Shown here in pieces: positions 1 through 7,866 of a DNA stretch of 45,645 nt. The stretch's first letter is position 1. Every line of letters begins with the position of its first letter. A program made the position numbers and the translations under genes. The stretch is taken from NCBI GenBank assembly GCA_023138735.1, contig JAGLOY010000067.1, positions 1 to 45,645 on the forward strand, read 5' to 3'. Source of the DNA: Candidatus Aegiribacteria sp. GTDB taxonomy: Bacteria; Fermentibacterota; Fermentibacteria; Fermentibacterales; JCC-6. The notes under the pieces were generated by a model, which did no database searches, was not told the DNA's origin, and was given only the letters and a program-made list of their open reading frames with translations.

Positions 1-142
1 CGCTGTCCAGGAGGATCGAGCCCCGAACTTCGTATGTGCCGTCGATATCTACAAACCCGTACCAAGCGGTTCCCACACCTCGGCTGGCTCCGCACCCTGT
101 GAACAGGAGAAGGATGAAGGCTGAAATCCAGAACCCTATCAT
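1..142 (-). CDS. Lipoprotein, N-terminal part (runs off the left edge)
   Basis: Only the first 47 codons lie in the window. The reading starts at an ATG at 142-140 with GGAGG at 151-155, eight bases upstream. It opens with a hydrophobic signal (MIGFWISAFILLLFTGC) ending in a lipobox, LFTGC, with Cys17 as the probable lipidated residue, then SRGVGTAWYGFVDIDGTYEVRG. This predicts an exported, membrane-anchored lipoprotein. The visible mature part (about 30 residues) matches no family I recognise. It lies 93 bases downstream of xseB on the same strand, so it could be the last gene of that operon or have its own promoter in the A/T-rich stretch 160-190. Function unknown. Confidence 0.75.
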   Translation of the reverse strand, partial: MIGFWISAFILLLFTGCGASRGVGTAWYGFVDIDGTYEVRGSILLDS

Positions 143-235
143 CTATGAATCCTCCATTAGATATGAATCTGCTTGGAAATATAATATGCCGGAGCCGGAA
201 AGAAACACAGCAGCGGTTCTCTGAGACCTGGGGTG

Positions 236-463
236 TTACTGATCTACCCGGGATTCCTCCAGTTCTTTAAGTACTTCCTGCACAGTGGTTTCCGTTGATG
301 TGAGCCTGTTCCGGAGGCCTCTTATAAGATCGGCAGCCTGTTGTACCTTCATCTCAAGATGATCAACAGGGCAGTCTTCCCGGCCTATCTCATCTACCAG
401 TTTTGTCAGCTCATCCAGATTCTCTTCGTATGTTGCTTCTTTAATTGCGCTATTGTCATTCAT
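236..463 (-). CDS. xseB: Exodeoxyribonuclease VII small subunit
   Basis: Small, acidic, helical protein of 75 residues. It carries the XseB pattern: YEENLDELTKLVDEIG, then a long helix with leucine spacing and QQAADLIRGLRNRLTSTE. XseB binds XseA to form exonuclease VII, which degrades single-stranded DNA to oligonucleotides during repair. The longer reading from 514 was rejected. The ATG at 463-461 has AAGGA a few bases upstream and gives the usual XseB length of about 75-80 residues. It overlaps the end of xseA by eight bases, as expected for translational coupling of the two subunits. Confidence 0.9.
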   Translation of the reverse strand: MNDNSAIKEATYEENLDELTKLVDEIGREDCPVDHLEMKVQQAADLIRGLRNRLTSTETTVQEVLKELEESRVDQ

Positions 464-1877
464 TATCAGTCCTTCCCGGGGTGATTCTCTCGATTCTTGC
501 AGACAATGAACCATCCCTGAGTGTAACTTCTATCTCTTCTTTTATGGATGTATCCGAGACACTCCTTAACAGTTCCCCATTCATGCCTCGAACGGTTGCC
601 CAGCCTTTCCTGTACAGCCTCTGTGGGCTGTTTCCAGTTACCGCAGCTTCAAGGTTCTGAAGATGCATCGAGCACATTTCCAAGCGGCGGAATATAGATG
701 AAGCGAGCGTTCTTTCAATGGAATCCAGTTCTTTTTCAAGTCTTCTGAGGGATCCAATTCTTAGAGCTGATACAAGGGAGCCGCCACACCGCTCGAGTCT
801 CCTCGATGCCGCTGAAATTGTACTTCGGGCACCTCTGATCAGCCAGTTCTCGATTGTGTTTATCTCCTGCTTCTGTGTTCTGAAGATCAACCTTCCGGAG
901 CGCTGCAGAACGGCTGCGGCAGAGGAGAGCCTTTCGCGAGCATGCGCTATACCCCTTGATGCTGTTCTGTGAAGCAATAAAGCCATGGAATCGATGTTTC
1001 CCGTCAGGTCCGCGATCCTGTTCACAAGGAAGTTCGCAGCATGTGTTGGAGTCCGTACACTGGTATGTGAAGTAAAATCAGGAAGAGTTAAATCAGTTTC
1101 GTGACCTATCGCCGAAATAACAGGCCATGGAACCTGCGATATTACACCGGCAATGTGCTCGTCGTTGAACCAGGCGAGATCTGTGGCTGAACCACCCCCG
1201 CGGGTCAGGACGACAGCATCCAGATCCGGAACCGTAAGAAGTCTGTTGAAGGATTCAATGACTCCTCTGGTGGTACCGTCTCCCTGCATGGGGGAGTACG
1301 CTGCGAATACCCTGAAAGGATACCTGCTTTCGACAAGTCCCTGAATGAAGTCTTGTTCAGCTGCTGAACCCTGGGCTGTAATAAGCCCTACACTCAAGGG
1401 AGCAAGAGGCATACGAAGTTCAGCATTCATCTCCAGAATTCCGTCTTTCCTGAGTTTGTCAACAAGCCTGCGAAGTCTGTGAGTCTGATTTCCCATAGTC
1501 CAGGAGGGATCGATCTGCTCGACAATAAGCTGATATCTGCCGCCTTTGTCCCAGAGCGTTATCCTGCCCTGAATTCTCAGCGTCATACCCTCTATAAGTT
1601 GAAATACCTCTCCTGTCCTTGCGAAAGACCTGACGATGAGAGGACGGCTGCCTGCAAAAAGAGCGCAGTCTATAACTGCAAGAGGCTGCCCCATTCCACC
1701 GGGGGATGGCTCCACCAGCCTGAAATATGTGTGTCCTCTTGCATTTGAATCTGAAACTTCAGCGATTTCTCCCCTTACCCATACTGGCTGCGGGAAAGCG
1801 GTAGAAAGGAGTTCGGATACCCTTCTATTCAGGGAGAGAACAGTGAAATCGGATGATATGTCAGAATAGTCTGAGAT
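456..1877 (-). CDS. xseA: Exodeoxyribonuclease VII large subunit, with a non-NTG start
   Basis: Catalytic subunit of exonuclease VII. The N-terminal OB-fold reads LNRRVSELL, PVWVRGEIAEVS, GHTYFRLVE. The core follows with GLITAQGSAAEQDFIQ, VVLTRGGGSATDLAWFND and PVISAIGHETDLTLPDFTSHTSVRTPTHAA (motifs shortened), then a coiled-coil tail. The first NTG codon in frame (GTG 1715) would delete half of the OB-fold. Between that GTG and the in-frame stop upstream there is no ATG, GTG or TTG. The best-placed start is ATC at 1877-1875, four bases after GGGGAG, giving 473 residues, close to the family's 450-460. ATA at 1859 and CTG at 1832 are alternatives. The start overlaps the end of the upstream gene by 17 bases. 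Family certain, start not. Confidence 0.85.
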   Translation of the reverse strand: MSDYSDISSDFTVLSLNRRVSELLSTAFPQPVWVRGEIAEVSDSNARGHTYFRLVEPSPGGMGQPLAVIDCALFAGSRPLIVRSFARTGEVFQLIEGMTLRIQGRITLWDKGGRYQLIVEQIDPSWTMGNQTHRLRRLVDKLRKDGILEMNAELRMPLAPLSVGLITAQGSAAEQDFIQGLVESRYPFRVFAAYSPMQGDGTTRGVIESFNRLLTVPDLDAVVLTRGGGSATDLAWFNDEHIAGVISQVPWPVISAIGHETDLTLPDFTSHTSVRTPTHAANFLVNRIADLTGNIDSMALLLHRTASRGIAHARERLSSAAAVLQRSGRLIFRTQKQEINTIENWLIRGARSTISAASRRLERCGGSLVSALRIGSLRRLEKELDSIERTLASSIFRRLEMCSMHLQNLEAAVTGNSPQRLYRKGWATVRGMNGELLRSVSDTSIKEEIEVTLRDGSLSARIERITPGRTDNE

Positions 1878-2241
1878 GGTACTCCCCGCCGGTCTCGCCT
1901 ATATCGTGGATTATTATGTAGGCTGTTCCGGTATAGGGCGCTGTGAGCACAAGATCTTCGGTTCCCTCCGTAGCCCCTTCAGCTATGGCGAAGGCCCTCG
2001 CGTACATGAAATCCTCGAAATAAGGCAGCTGAATGAATTCGTCATAATTCATCTCATCCGAGGCTATGATTATGTCGAGATCCATCCTGTCTTCGAAATT
2101 CAGGAGAATCCAGTAATCCAGTCCATCCTCCAGGGATATCGTGTACATTGCCGTAGCGCCTCTGGCTATGGTGTCCTCCGCCTCAAGCAGCGGTTCGGGA
2201 GTTGATAATGAAAATGCAAGGATCAGAAAGAATAAAGTCAT
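1861..2241 (-). CDS. Secreted PPC-like domain protein
   Basis: 126-residue exported protein. An N-terminal hydrophobic segment (MTLFFLILAFSLSTP) looks like a signal peptide. The rest has an alternating beta pattern ending in GTAYIIIHDIGETGGEYHLRLF. That resembles the last strands of bacterial pre-peptidase C-terminal (PPC) domains, in which an aromatic-rich 'yyirv..g..G.Y.L.v' unit closes the sandwich. It is short enough to be a single free-standing domain. The ATG at 2241 follows GAGGGG by seven bases. It is the first gene of a tight group with xseA and xseB. That is odd company for a secreted protein and suggests simple co-transcription rather than shared function. The fold assignment is inference. 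Confidence 0.7.
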   Translation of the reverse strand: MTLFFLILAFSLSTPEPLLEAEDTIARGATAMYTISLEDGLDYWILLNFEDRMDLDIIIASDEMNYDEFIQLPYFEDFMYARAFAIAEGATEGTEDLVLTAPYTGTAYIIIHDIGETGGEYHLRLF

Positions 2242-2267
2242 TTATTACCCCTCGGATAGAAATTCTA

Positions 2268-2283
2268 TGTTATCACCGTAACA
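2268..2283. promoter_or_regulatory. Inverted repeat, possible operator
   Basis: TGTTA-TCACCG-TAACA, two perfect 5-base arms around a 6-base centre, lies 27-42 bases upstream of the ATG at 2241. The spacing suits a dimeric repressor near the promoter of the PPC-xseA-xseB group. No regulator gene is nearby and the arms are short, so chance is possible. Confidence 0.25.
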
Positions 2284-2302
2284 CCCATAAGATTCTCCAG
2301 AA

Positions 2303-2314
2303 ACCTCCGGAGGT
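2303..2314. repeat. Perfect 12-base palindrome
   Basis: ACCTCCGGAGGT is its own reverse complement. On the minus strand it is immediately preceded by TTG at a TTGACC that could serve as a -35 box for the gene starting at 2241. It could be a protein-binding site. It is also simply two ribosome-site-like GGAGGT units back to back. Confidence 0.25.
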
Positions 2315-2596
2315 CAAGTTTATCGTTTTTGTCCTGAAATCGCGAGATTCTCTATCTACTTCCTTTCTCTATCCTCCGGTTCCATTCCTGTTCCCATTTT
2401 CCCGGATTCTCAAATTCCTGCAACTTGAGAAAATTCTTCCTTGATCAGGTTTTTCATTTTACCTCTTCATCTACCGGGATTTCACTTTTTGACACACCTG
2501 AAATTTTCGGGAGGGAGGTAAAAATTCAAAATTCAGAAAAAATACGACAAAATTCCGTTTCTTTACGTTGAACAGTGAAGTTCCTTCATTAGAACA

Positions 2597-2699
2597 GTGG
2601 TGGTATACCCCGTAACTCACCATAAGAAGATTTGATAATCTTGAAATTGCATACTCCTGGGTACCGCATGGTAAGGAGGTACGGGTTATATCCCACCAT
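2597..2699. ncRNA. Candidate structured RNA or folded DNA element
   Basis: An outer stem pairs 2598-2612 with 2682-2698 (about 14 pairs, one mismatch and two bulges). Inside it are two hairpins: AGATT-TGAT-AATCT at 2628-2641, and 2652-2681 in which TACC-GCAT-GGTA is extended by CTCCT pairing with AGGAG. Together they make a three-way junction of about 100 bases. Bases 2672-2680 read TAAGGAGGT, a full anti-Shine-Dalgarno match, and are buried in the second hairpin. No protein gene follows closely on either strand. It could be a small RNA, a riboswitch-like leader or a MITE remnant. Confidence 0.3.
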
Positions 2700-2941
2700 C
2701 GTACAAATGCATTTTATTATGAATTAAAAACATAATTTTCGTCACAGGTCCAGGTGTTAAGAACCTAGTGATTGAAACAGTGTCTCGGGTCATCGCGATT
2801 TTAATGCTGATCAAGCTGTTATTATGAATAAAACGACATATTGTATTGGAACAGCTTTTTTCTGTCTCTTGATCAGTGAGAATACCGGAAAACATGAATA
2901 TCTCTAACGCTCCATATTATGTAGAGTTACTCGAATACTGA

Positions 2942-2968
2942 TTGCTGTTTTCTGCATGCGATTATACT
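2942..2968 (+). promoter_or_regulatory. Possible promoter of the kinase gene
   Basis: A TATACT -10 box at 2963-2968 is preceded by TTGCTG at 2942-2947. The 15-base spacer is short. If real, transcription would begin near 2975, inside the longest open frame. That agrees with translation starting downstream at TTG 3088 rather than at ATG 2956. Confidence 0.3.
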
Positions 2969-3087
2969 CTGGGAATAGGTCAGGAAAGTGCGATATCTGT
3001 ATTTGCTTTACTAAAGAGCTCCTCAAATGTATCTTCCAGGGAGAGAAAATTTCTGAAAAGAAAAAGCATGATCCTTACGGAGGAATT

Positions 3088-4662
3088 TTGACTGAGGAAC
3101 AAACAATCAAGAAAAGGCAGACGATAGCGTACAAACTCCACAACGGAAGAATAGTATCACTTTCCAACGAAATTCCGGATGGTACTGAAGTTAAAAAAAT
3201 CCCCGCCGGTTCGGGAGAGGGCAGAGAGATATACAGAAGAGGCTTGATTCTGGCTCTGGACCAGGCTGTGAAGAGGAAATTCCCCGATTCGCAGCTCTGG
3301 GTTGAACATTCAATATCTCTCGGATACAGGTGCAGGCTGATAAACAGACCAGATATGACATCGGAAGAGATCGCAGCGAGGCTTACATGGGAGCTTGAGC
3401 GAATAGTTGAAGAGGCAATTCCAATACAGACTGTCAAGTACGATTCCGATAATGCGGATGACCTGCCTGACGATTTCCTTGAGCTGTTATCATGGAGTTC
3501 GGGGAAACGGGCGATAAGGGGAAACAGGCTGTGTGACAGCTGCGCGTTCGCTATGGGACCTTCAGTGCCGGACACCTCATGGCTGACAAAGTGGGATCTG
3601 AAGCCGCTTGAGCGGGATTTTGTCCTTAGATTCCCAGGTTCCGCTTCCTGGCCTGAAATAGACGTATGGGTTCCCAGGAAAAAGCTTAACAAGGAATTCG
3701 ACCTTGAAGAGAAGCATATAGCCAGGATGGGCGTTCAGAATATAGATCAGCTGAACAGGCGAATAGAGGAAGACGGCGGCAGGCAGCTGGTAATAATGAG
3801 CCATTTCTATCAGACATACAGGATGGTTCAGATAGTGCGGCAGCTGAAGAAGGAATTCTCGGCAAGAAGGATAATAACGATCGCAGGCCCTTCTTCAAGC
3901 GGTAAAACGACATTTGCTAACCTGTTAAAAACTTATCTCGTTGCACAGGGGTTCGGGGCCAGACTGATTAATGTTGATAATTACTTCAGACACAGGTCGG
4001 AAACTCCCCTGGACTCCCACGGAGAGCCGGATTTCGAATGTCTGGAGGCTATTCATACCGAAATGTTCGGAGAACATCTGAGTGAACTTCTTGAAGGAAA
4101 CGAGATTAAGATGCCCCTGTTTGATTTTCATTCCGGGGAAAGGCACGATAACCATACTCCCATAAGGCTTGGAGAGAATGAATTCCTCCTTGTGGAGGGC
4201 ATTCACGGTCTGAACGATGCACTCACACCGGGAATAGCCTCCGATTCGAAATTCAGGATATACGCATCTGCCCTGACACAACTGAATATCGACCGCATTA
4301 CCAGAATGTCCACCTCGGACAGCAGGCTTGTCAGGCGCATGGTCAGGGATAGTACCCAGAGAGGGTATTCTGCCGAGCAAACCATTTCCATATGGCCGTC
4401 TGTGAAAAGAGGTGAGAGGAGGAACATATTCCCGTTCCAGGAGGGTGCGGACGCGATGTTCAATTCCTCGCTGCCGTACGAACTGCCGGTACTCAAAAAG
4501 TACGCGGAGCCCCTTCTGATGCAGGTTCCCTACGATTCACCGGGTTACCACACAGCGATAAAGCTACTGGATATTCTGGATTGCATTAAGCCGATCGACC
4601 AGAATCTCGTTCCAATAACGAGCCTTCTAAGGGAATTTATCGGAGGTTCCATCTTTTCGTAA
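3088..4662 (+). CDS. TGS-domain nucleoside (uridine-type) kinase
   Basis: About 524 residues. The N-terminal third (HNGRIVSLSNEIPDGTEV, then a region with WVEHSISLGYRCRL) resembles the TGS plus second domain of threonyl-tRNA synthetase. The C-terminal half is a uridine-kinase-like P-loop domain with Walker A GPSSSGKTT at about 267-275, then INVDNYFRHR, and PLFDFHSGER and FLLVEGIHGLN farther on. Proteins of this architecture are annotated as nucleoside kinases and their substrate is not well established. The frame is open from ATG 2956, but that start lacks a ribosome site and its extra 44 residues look unlike protein. TTG 3088 follows GGAGG (3079-3083) by four bases and I prefer it. Probably a single-gene unit, convergent with the next gene. 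Confidence 0.8.
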   Translation: MTEEQTIKKRQTIAYKLHNGRIVSLSNEIPDGTEVKKIPAGSGEGREIYRRGLILALDQAVKRKFPDSQLWVEHSISLGYRCRLINRPDMTSEEIAARLTWELERIVEEAIPIQTVKYDSDNADDLPDDFLELLSWSSGKRAIRGNRLCDSCAFAMGPSVPDTSWLTKWDLKPLERDFVLRFPGSASWPEIDVWVPRKKLNKEFDLEEKHIARMGVQNIDQLNRRIEEDGGRQLVIMSHFYQTYRMVQIVRQLKKEFSARRIITIAGPSSSGKTTFANLLKTYLVAQGFGARLINVDNYFRHRSETPLDSHGEPDFECLEAIHTEMFGEHLSELLEGNEIKMPLFDFHSGERHDNHTPIRLGENEFLLVEGIHGLNDALTPGIASDSKFRIYASALTQLNIDRITRMSTSDSRLVRRMVRDSTQRGYSAEQTISIWPSVKRGERRNIFPFQEGADAMFNSSLPYELPVLKKYAEPLLMQVPYDSPGYHTAIKLLDILDCIKPIDQNLVPITSLLREFIGGSIFS

Positions 4663-4685
4663 TGTCCGGCTTTACTTCTGGTTAT

Positions 4686-5255
4686 TCAGTGAGTAGAGGG
4701 GGGAGTCATGAAGAGAAGCTTTATATCGCTCCAGCCATCTTTTCCGGGATCGGGATAATCCCACCACTGCCATACATACCATTCTCCCATGGAATCCTGA
4801 CGGCAGATGAAATGCGCGGTACCCAATGCTCGGTATTCCACTGAGTCAGGCAAGGAAACTTTCAGGTCGTATTCTCGAGGTAGAACGAGGGTTGAACCTG
4901 TAGTGTCACCACTCCAAGGGTATTCCTCAGCTCCTGAAAACGTCAGTTCGATCATGTTAACATTCCAGAACATGGAAGGATAATGAATATTCATTTCCGT
5001 ATCAAAATCCCAGTTGAGGGTATCTCCATTTGAAATGTAATAGAATGCAAAATCGCTTCTGAAGCAGTTCAAGTAATGTCCTATGTCTCGCGAAACGTAA
5101 GAGTATTCAAGGTTTTCAATCACCTTGAATGCACTGTCCACAGGATCGTGATACAAGCTGGATGGTGAATATGGTTCAGTTTCAGTTGGATTACAGGCGA
5201 TTAATACTAAAATTGGAATCATCATGTGCAGGTAAATTGAAATTGCTATATTCAT
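4686..5255 (-). CDS. Lipoprotein with an NTF2/SnoaL-like look
   Basis: About 190 residues. The N-terminus MNIAISIYLHMMIPILVLIAC ends in a lipobox-like LIAC, predicting a lipid-anchored exported protein. The mature part (DSAFKVIENLEYSYVSRDIG... YLNCFRSDFAFYYI, then a beta-rich half with WDFDTEMNIHYPSMFW and WYVWQWWDYP) recalls NTF2-like cone folds, in which a helix pair precedes a curved sheet. That is inference. The open frame extends to 5318 but would overlap the divergent M1 peptidase. ATG 5255 leaves 25 bases between them; ATG 5225 is another option. No clear ribosome site precedes any of these. Function unknown. Confidence 0.6.
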   Translation of the reverse strand: MNIAISIYLHMMIPILVLIACNPTETEPYSPSSLYHDPVDSAFKVIENLEYSYVSRDIGHYLNCFRSDFAFYYISNGDTLNWDFDTEMNIHYPSMFWNVNMIELTFSGAEEYPWSGDTTGSTLVLPREYDLKVSLPDSVEYRALGTAHFICRQDSMGEWYVWQWWDYPDPGKDGWSDIKLLFMTPPSTH

Positions 5256-5280
5256 ACAAATAGACAAAGGAGGATCTCCA

Positions 5281-7206
5281 ATGATTGTTATTCTGATTGC
5301 ACTTATAGCGGCACCCATGCCAGGGCCCGATATGTCGGTTCTCAGCAGGCCTGTTACCGGACCTTACGCCAATCTCCTGTATTCCACCGATGCTCCGCAC
5401 GATTATGACGTGATCTCGTACGATGTCAGTGTAGAGGTGTTTCCTGCACTTGAAGTGCTTGATTGTATTGCCGATGTTATTTTTACGCCTGAGATAACCG
5501 GTCTTGATGAAATAAGACTGGATCTTGTTGATCTTACAGTATCTGCAGTAACGGGCAGCAGCGGATCCCTTTCCTTTTCACAGATTGAAGATTCACTATT
5601 TGTAACACTTGATCAGCCATACAATCCCGGTGATACCATAGCTCTTCATATCAACTATTCAGGAACACCCTGGAACGAGGGTGCTGGAGGGTTCGGTGGT
5701 TTCTGGTTCAATACTACCGGTTCAGGCAATGTATCCTATCACATGGGTGTTGGTGTGTATACGGATCCTCCGTCACTGGGACGTGTGATATTCCCATGCT
5801 GGGATCACCCAGCGGATAAAGCTGCTATTGATTTCCACATAACAGTACCGGATTCGCTCTACGCTGTGGCCAGCGGTGATCTACTGTCCATGGATGAGAA
5901 CGGTACCGATGCCACCATGACCTATAACTGGTCTCAGCCGCAGCCCATGTCCACTTATCTTGCAGCCTTTGCAGTCTCGGATTACGCGGTTCTGGTTGAT
6001 TCTACCTACGACTGGATCTACTACTTTGTTTATCCGGATGATATTGACGATGCGCTTGTAAGCTTCCAGAACGTAAACCTGATGATGGACCAGTATGAAA
6101 GCGTCTATGGCGCATATCCATGGGATACTAAATTCAGTTATGTCCAGACGCCCAAGGGAGATATGGAGCATCTTACTCAGGTGTACCATATCTATTTCGC
6201 CATCAATGGAGGCAACAATTATGACTGGCTTCTTGCCCACGAATTGAGCCATCACTGGTGGGGTAACTGCGTAACCGAAGAAATCTGGACCGATGTCTGG
6301 CTTTCAGAGGGATTCGCGAAGTACAGCGAAGCAGTATGGGCCGAATATTACGGAGCAGCCTCCTACAATGACTATATAGTGAACGATATAATGATTCCAT
6401 ATCTAAACAGCGGGGAGCTGTTTCCCATTACGAACCCCACTACTCCTGCTGAAATGTGGAGTTACACAACTTACAATAAGGCCGGTAGCGTTCTTCACAT
6501 GCTCAGGCATGTTTTGGGGGATGTCGATTTTTACGCCTCACTGGACCATTACTTCGATCACCATGCATTCCATACCGCGACGACCAATGATTTTCGTGAT
6601 CATGTGGAGGCTGTTACCGGTGAGGACATAGATTGGTTCTTTGATACATGGCTGCATGACTGGGGTTACCCTGTATACGATATCCAGTACAGCTGGGTGC
6701 AAGCAGGTGCCGACTGGGATGTTACAGTCGATCTTGAGCAGATACAGACAGTGGGTCCCGTTTTCACAATGCCCCTTGAATTTCTCATTTACGGAGCTTC
6801 AGAGGATTCTCTTGTGGTGATGTGGAACGATCAGGCTGTGCAGAGCTCCTTGTTCACAGTTCCCTTCCAGCCCACTATGGTGGAATTCGATCCCGGAGAT
6901 TACGTTCTCTCCACTCACCTGACAGGTATAGAGGATCGGCCCGTTCCACAGTTCCCTGGAACCGGTGCCCTTCACTTTGCTCCCAACCCCGCCCATCTCT
7001 CAACAATGCTGCTCTGGAGCGGAATGGAGGCATCGGATCTGCATGTGGGGTTATATGACCTTTCGGGCAGAAAACTGCAGGATTGGAGCCTTACAGAAGG
7101 GGAGAGGGTGCTTGATCTGACCTCGGTACCTTCCGGACTTTATCTGCTTTGCGCTGCAGGGCCAGGAAACATTCGCCAGACTGCAAAACTGATAATACAG
7201 GACTGA
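5281..7206 (+). CDS. Secreted M1-family metallopeptidase with C-terminal sorting domain
   Basis: 641-residue zinc aminopeptidase-like enzyme. It starts with a short hydrophobic leader, then the beta-saddle domain of the M1 family. The zinc site is HELSHHWWGN (His320, Glu321, His324) with the third ligand Glu343 in WLSEGFAKY. A GDMEH stretch occupies the place of the GAMEN substrate-binding loop. The last 80 residues (FAPNPAHLS, VGLYDLSGRKL, LDLTSVPSGLYLL, AKLIIQD) form a T9SS type A-like sorting domain, so the protein is probably secreted or surface-attached and degrades peptides for nutrition. GGAGG lies seven bases before the ATG. Divergent from the lipoprotein gene; the next gene follows closely on the same strand. 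Confidence 0.9.
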   Translation: MIVILIALIAAPMPGPDMSVLSRPVTGPYANLLYSTDAPHDYDVISYDVSVEVFPALEVLDCIADVIFTPEITGLDEIRLDLVDLTVSAVTGSSGSLSFSQIEDSLFVTLDQPYNPGDTIALHINYSGTPWNEGAGGFGGFWFNTTGSGNVSYHMGVGVYTDPPSLGRVIFPCWDHPADKAAIDFHITVPDSLYAVASGDLLSMDENGTDATMTYNWSQPQPMSTYLAAFAVSDYAVLVDSTYDWIYYFVYPDDIDDALVSFQNVNLMMDQYESVYGAYPWDTKFSYVQTPKGDMEHLTQVYHIYFAINGGNNYDWLLAHELSHHWWGNCVTEEIWTDVWLSEGFAKYSEAVWAEYYGAASYNDYIVNDIMIPYLNSGELFPITNPTTPAEMWSYTTYNKAGSVLHMLRHVLGDVDFYASLDHYFDHHAFHTATTNDFRDHVEAVTGEDIDWFFDTWLHDWGYPVYDIQYSWVQAGADWDVTVDLEQIQTVGPVFTMPLEFLIYGASEDSLVVMWNDQAVQSSLFTVPFQPTMVEFDPGDYVLSTHLTGIEDRPVPQFPGTGALHFAPNPAHLSTMLLWSGMEASDLHVGLYDLSGRKLQDWSLTEGERVLDLTSVPSGLYLLCAAGPGNIRQTAKLIIQD

Positions 7207-7233
7207 CGGAATCCGCGAGGGAAGGAGAGGGAG

Positions 7234-7866
7234 CTGAGCAGGAAGCTGAACATACTGCCGATTCATCGGCTTGAAGGGCTTACAGACGGCATATTCGCCA
7301 TTGCCATGACTATAATGGTTCTGGCGCTCCCGCTTCCCGAAGCACAGCACAATATCAGCTCCGATGGTGACCTGTTGAACCATCTTCTTGAATACTCCGA
7401 GCTGTTCTGGACCTATGTGCTCAGCTTTCTCCTTCTGGGGTACTTCTGGATAAATCAGCAGAAACTATTCAAGTACGTGAACAACACCTGCACACACCAT
7501 CTATGGGCCAACCTGGGTGAGCTGCTGCTTGTGTGTGTCATCCCATTCTCCTCGGGTCTTGTAGGGGATCATATCAACTACTTTACTGCAAGTTTCATCT
7601 TCCATATGAATGTTCTTCTCATAGGTGTGTTTTTCCTTTTTCAATGCATGCTGCTGCTGAGATATCCGGACATTCTGAAGAAGGATGTATCCAGAACTGC
7701 TGCCATGCGGATTGTGAAAATTAATCTGATTGTTCCTTCCCTTGCTGTAGCTGGAATAGTCATAGCATGCTTCTCACCGCAGTGGAGCCTGGCTGTGTAC
7801 ATTCTCGTTCCAATACTCTCCTCCATAGTTATAAGAAGAACAAAGAATCCGGTGCAGTCAGAATGA
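7234..7866 (+). CDS. TMEM175/DUF1211-family membrane protein, probable CTG start
   Basis: About 210 residues with some six hydrophobic segments. The first segment carries the family signature, HRLEGLTDGIFAIAMTIMVL, equivalent to the RxxxFSD-type motif of TMEM175 potassium channels. Reading from the first ATG (7306) would remove most of this signature, so the true start must lie upstream. The only codon close to NTG with a good ribosome site is CTG 7234, six bases after AAGGAG, which gives the usual family length. The reading is open from the stop of the preceding gene. The gene ends in ATGA with the radical SAM gene, so the two are probably co-translated. Family likely; potassium transport is inference from the family. 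Confidence 0.75.
   Translation: MSRKLNILPIHRLEGLTDGIFAIAMTIMVLALPLPEAQHNISSDGDLLNHLLEYSELFWTYVLSFLLLGYFWINQQKLFKYVNNTCTHHLWANLGELLLVCVIPFSSGLVGDHINYFTASFIFHMNVLLIGVFFLFQCMLLLRYPDILKKDVSRTAAMRIVKINLIVPSLAVAGIVIACFSPQWSLAVYILVPILSSIVIRRTKNPVQSE

Larger units (their letters stand above)
2242..3087. other. Long intergenic region, no convincing gene
   Basis: About 850 bases, richer in A/T than the surroundings. I see no open frame with a plausible ribosome site and family-like protein. It contains an inverted repeat at 2268-2283, a perfect palindrome at 2303-2314, a pyrimidine-rich stretch around 2330-2490, a strongly structured element at 2597-2699, and a possible promoter just before 2970. The A/T-rich stretch 2700-2890 shows nothing I can name. 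Confidence 0.6.

Noticed and set aside
36-224. 62-codon plus-strand open frame
   Set aside because: It is antisense to the lipoprotein start on the minus strand, which has a ribosome site, signal peptide and lipobox.
2686-2895. 69-codon minus-strand frame in the long intergenic region
   Set aside because: No ribosome site, odd composition and no protein-like pattern.
3075-3692. 205-codon frame antisense to the kinase gene
   Set aside because: Shadow of a gene with clear family motifs on the plus strand.
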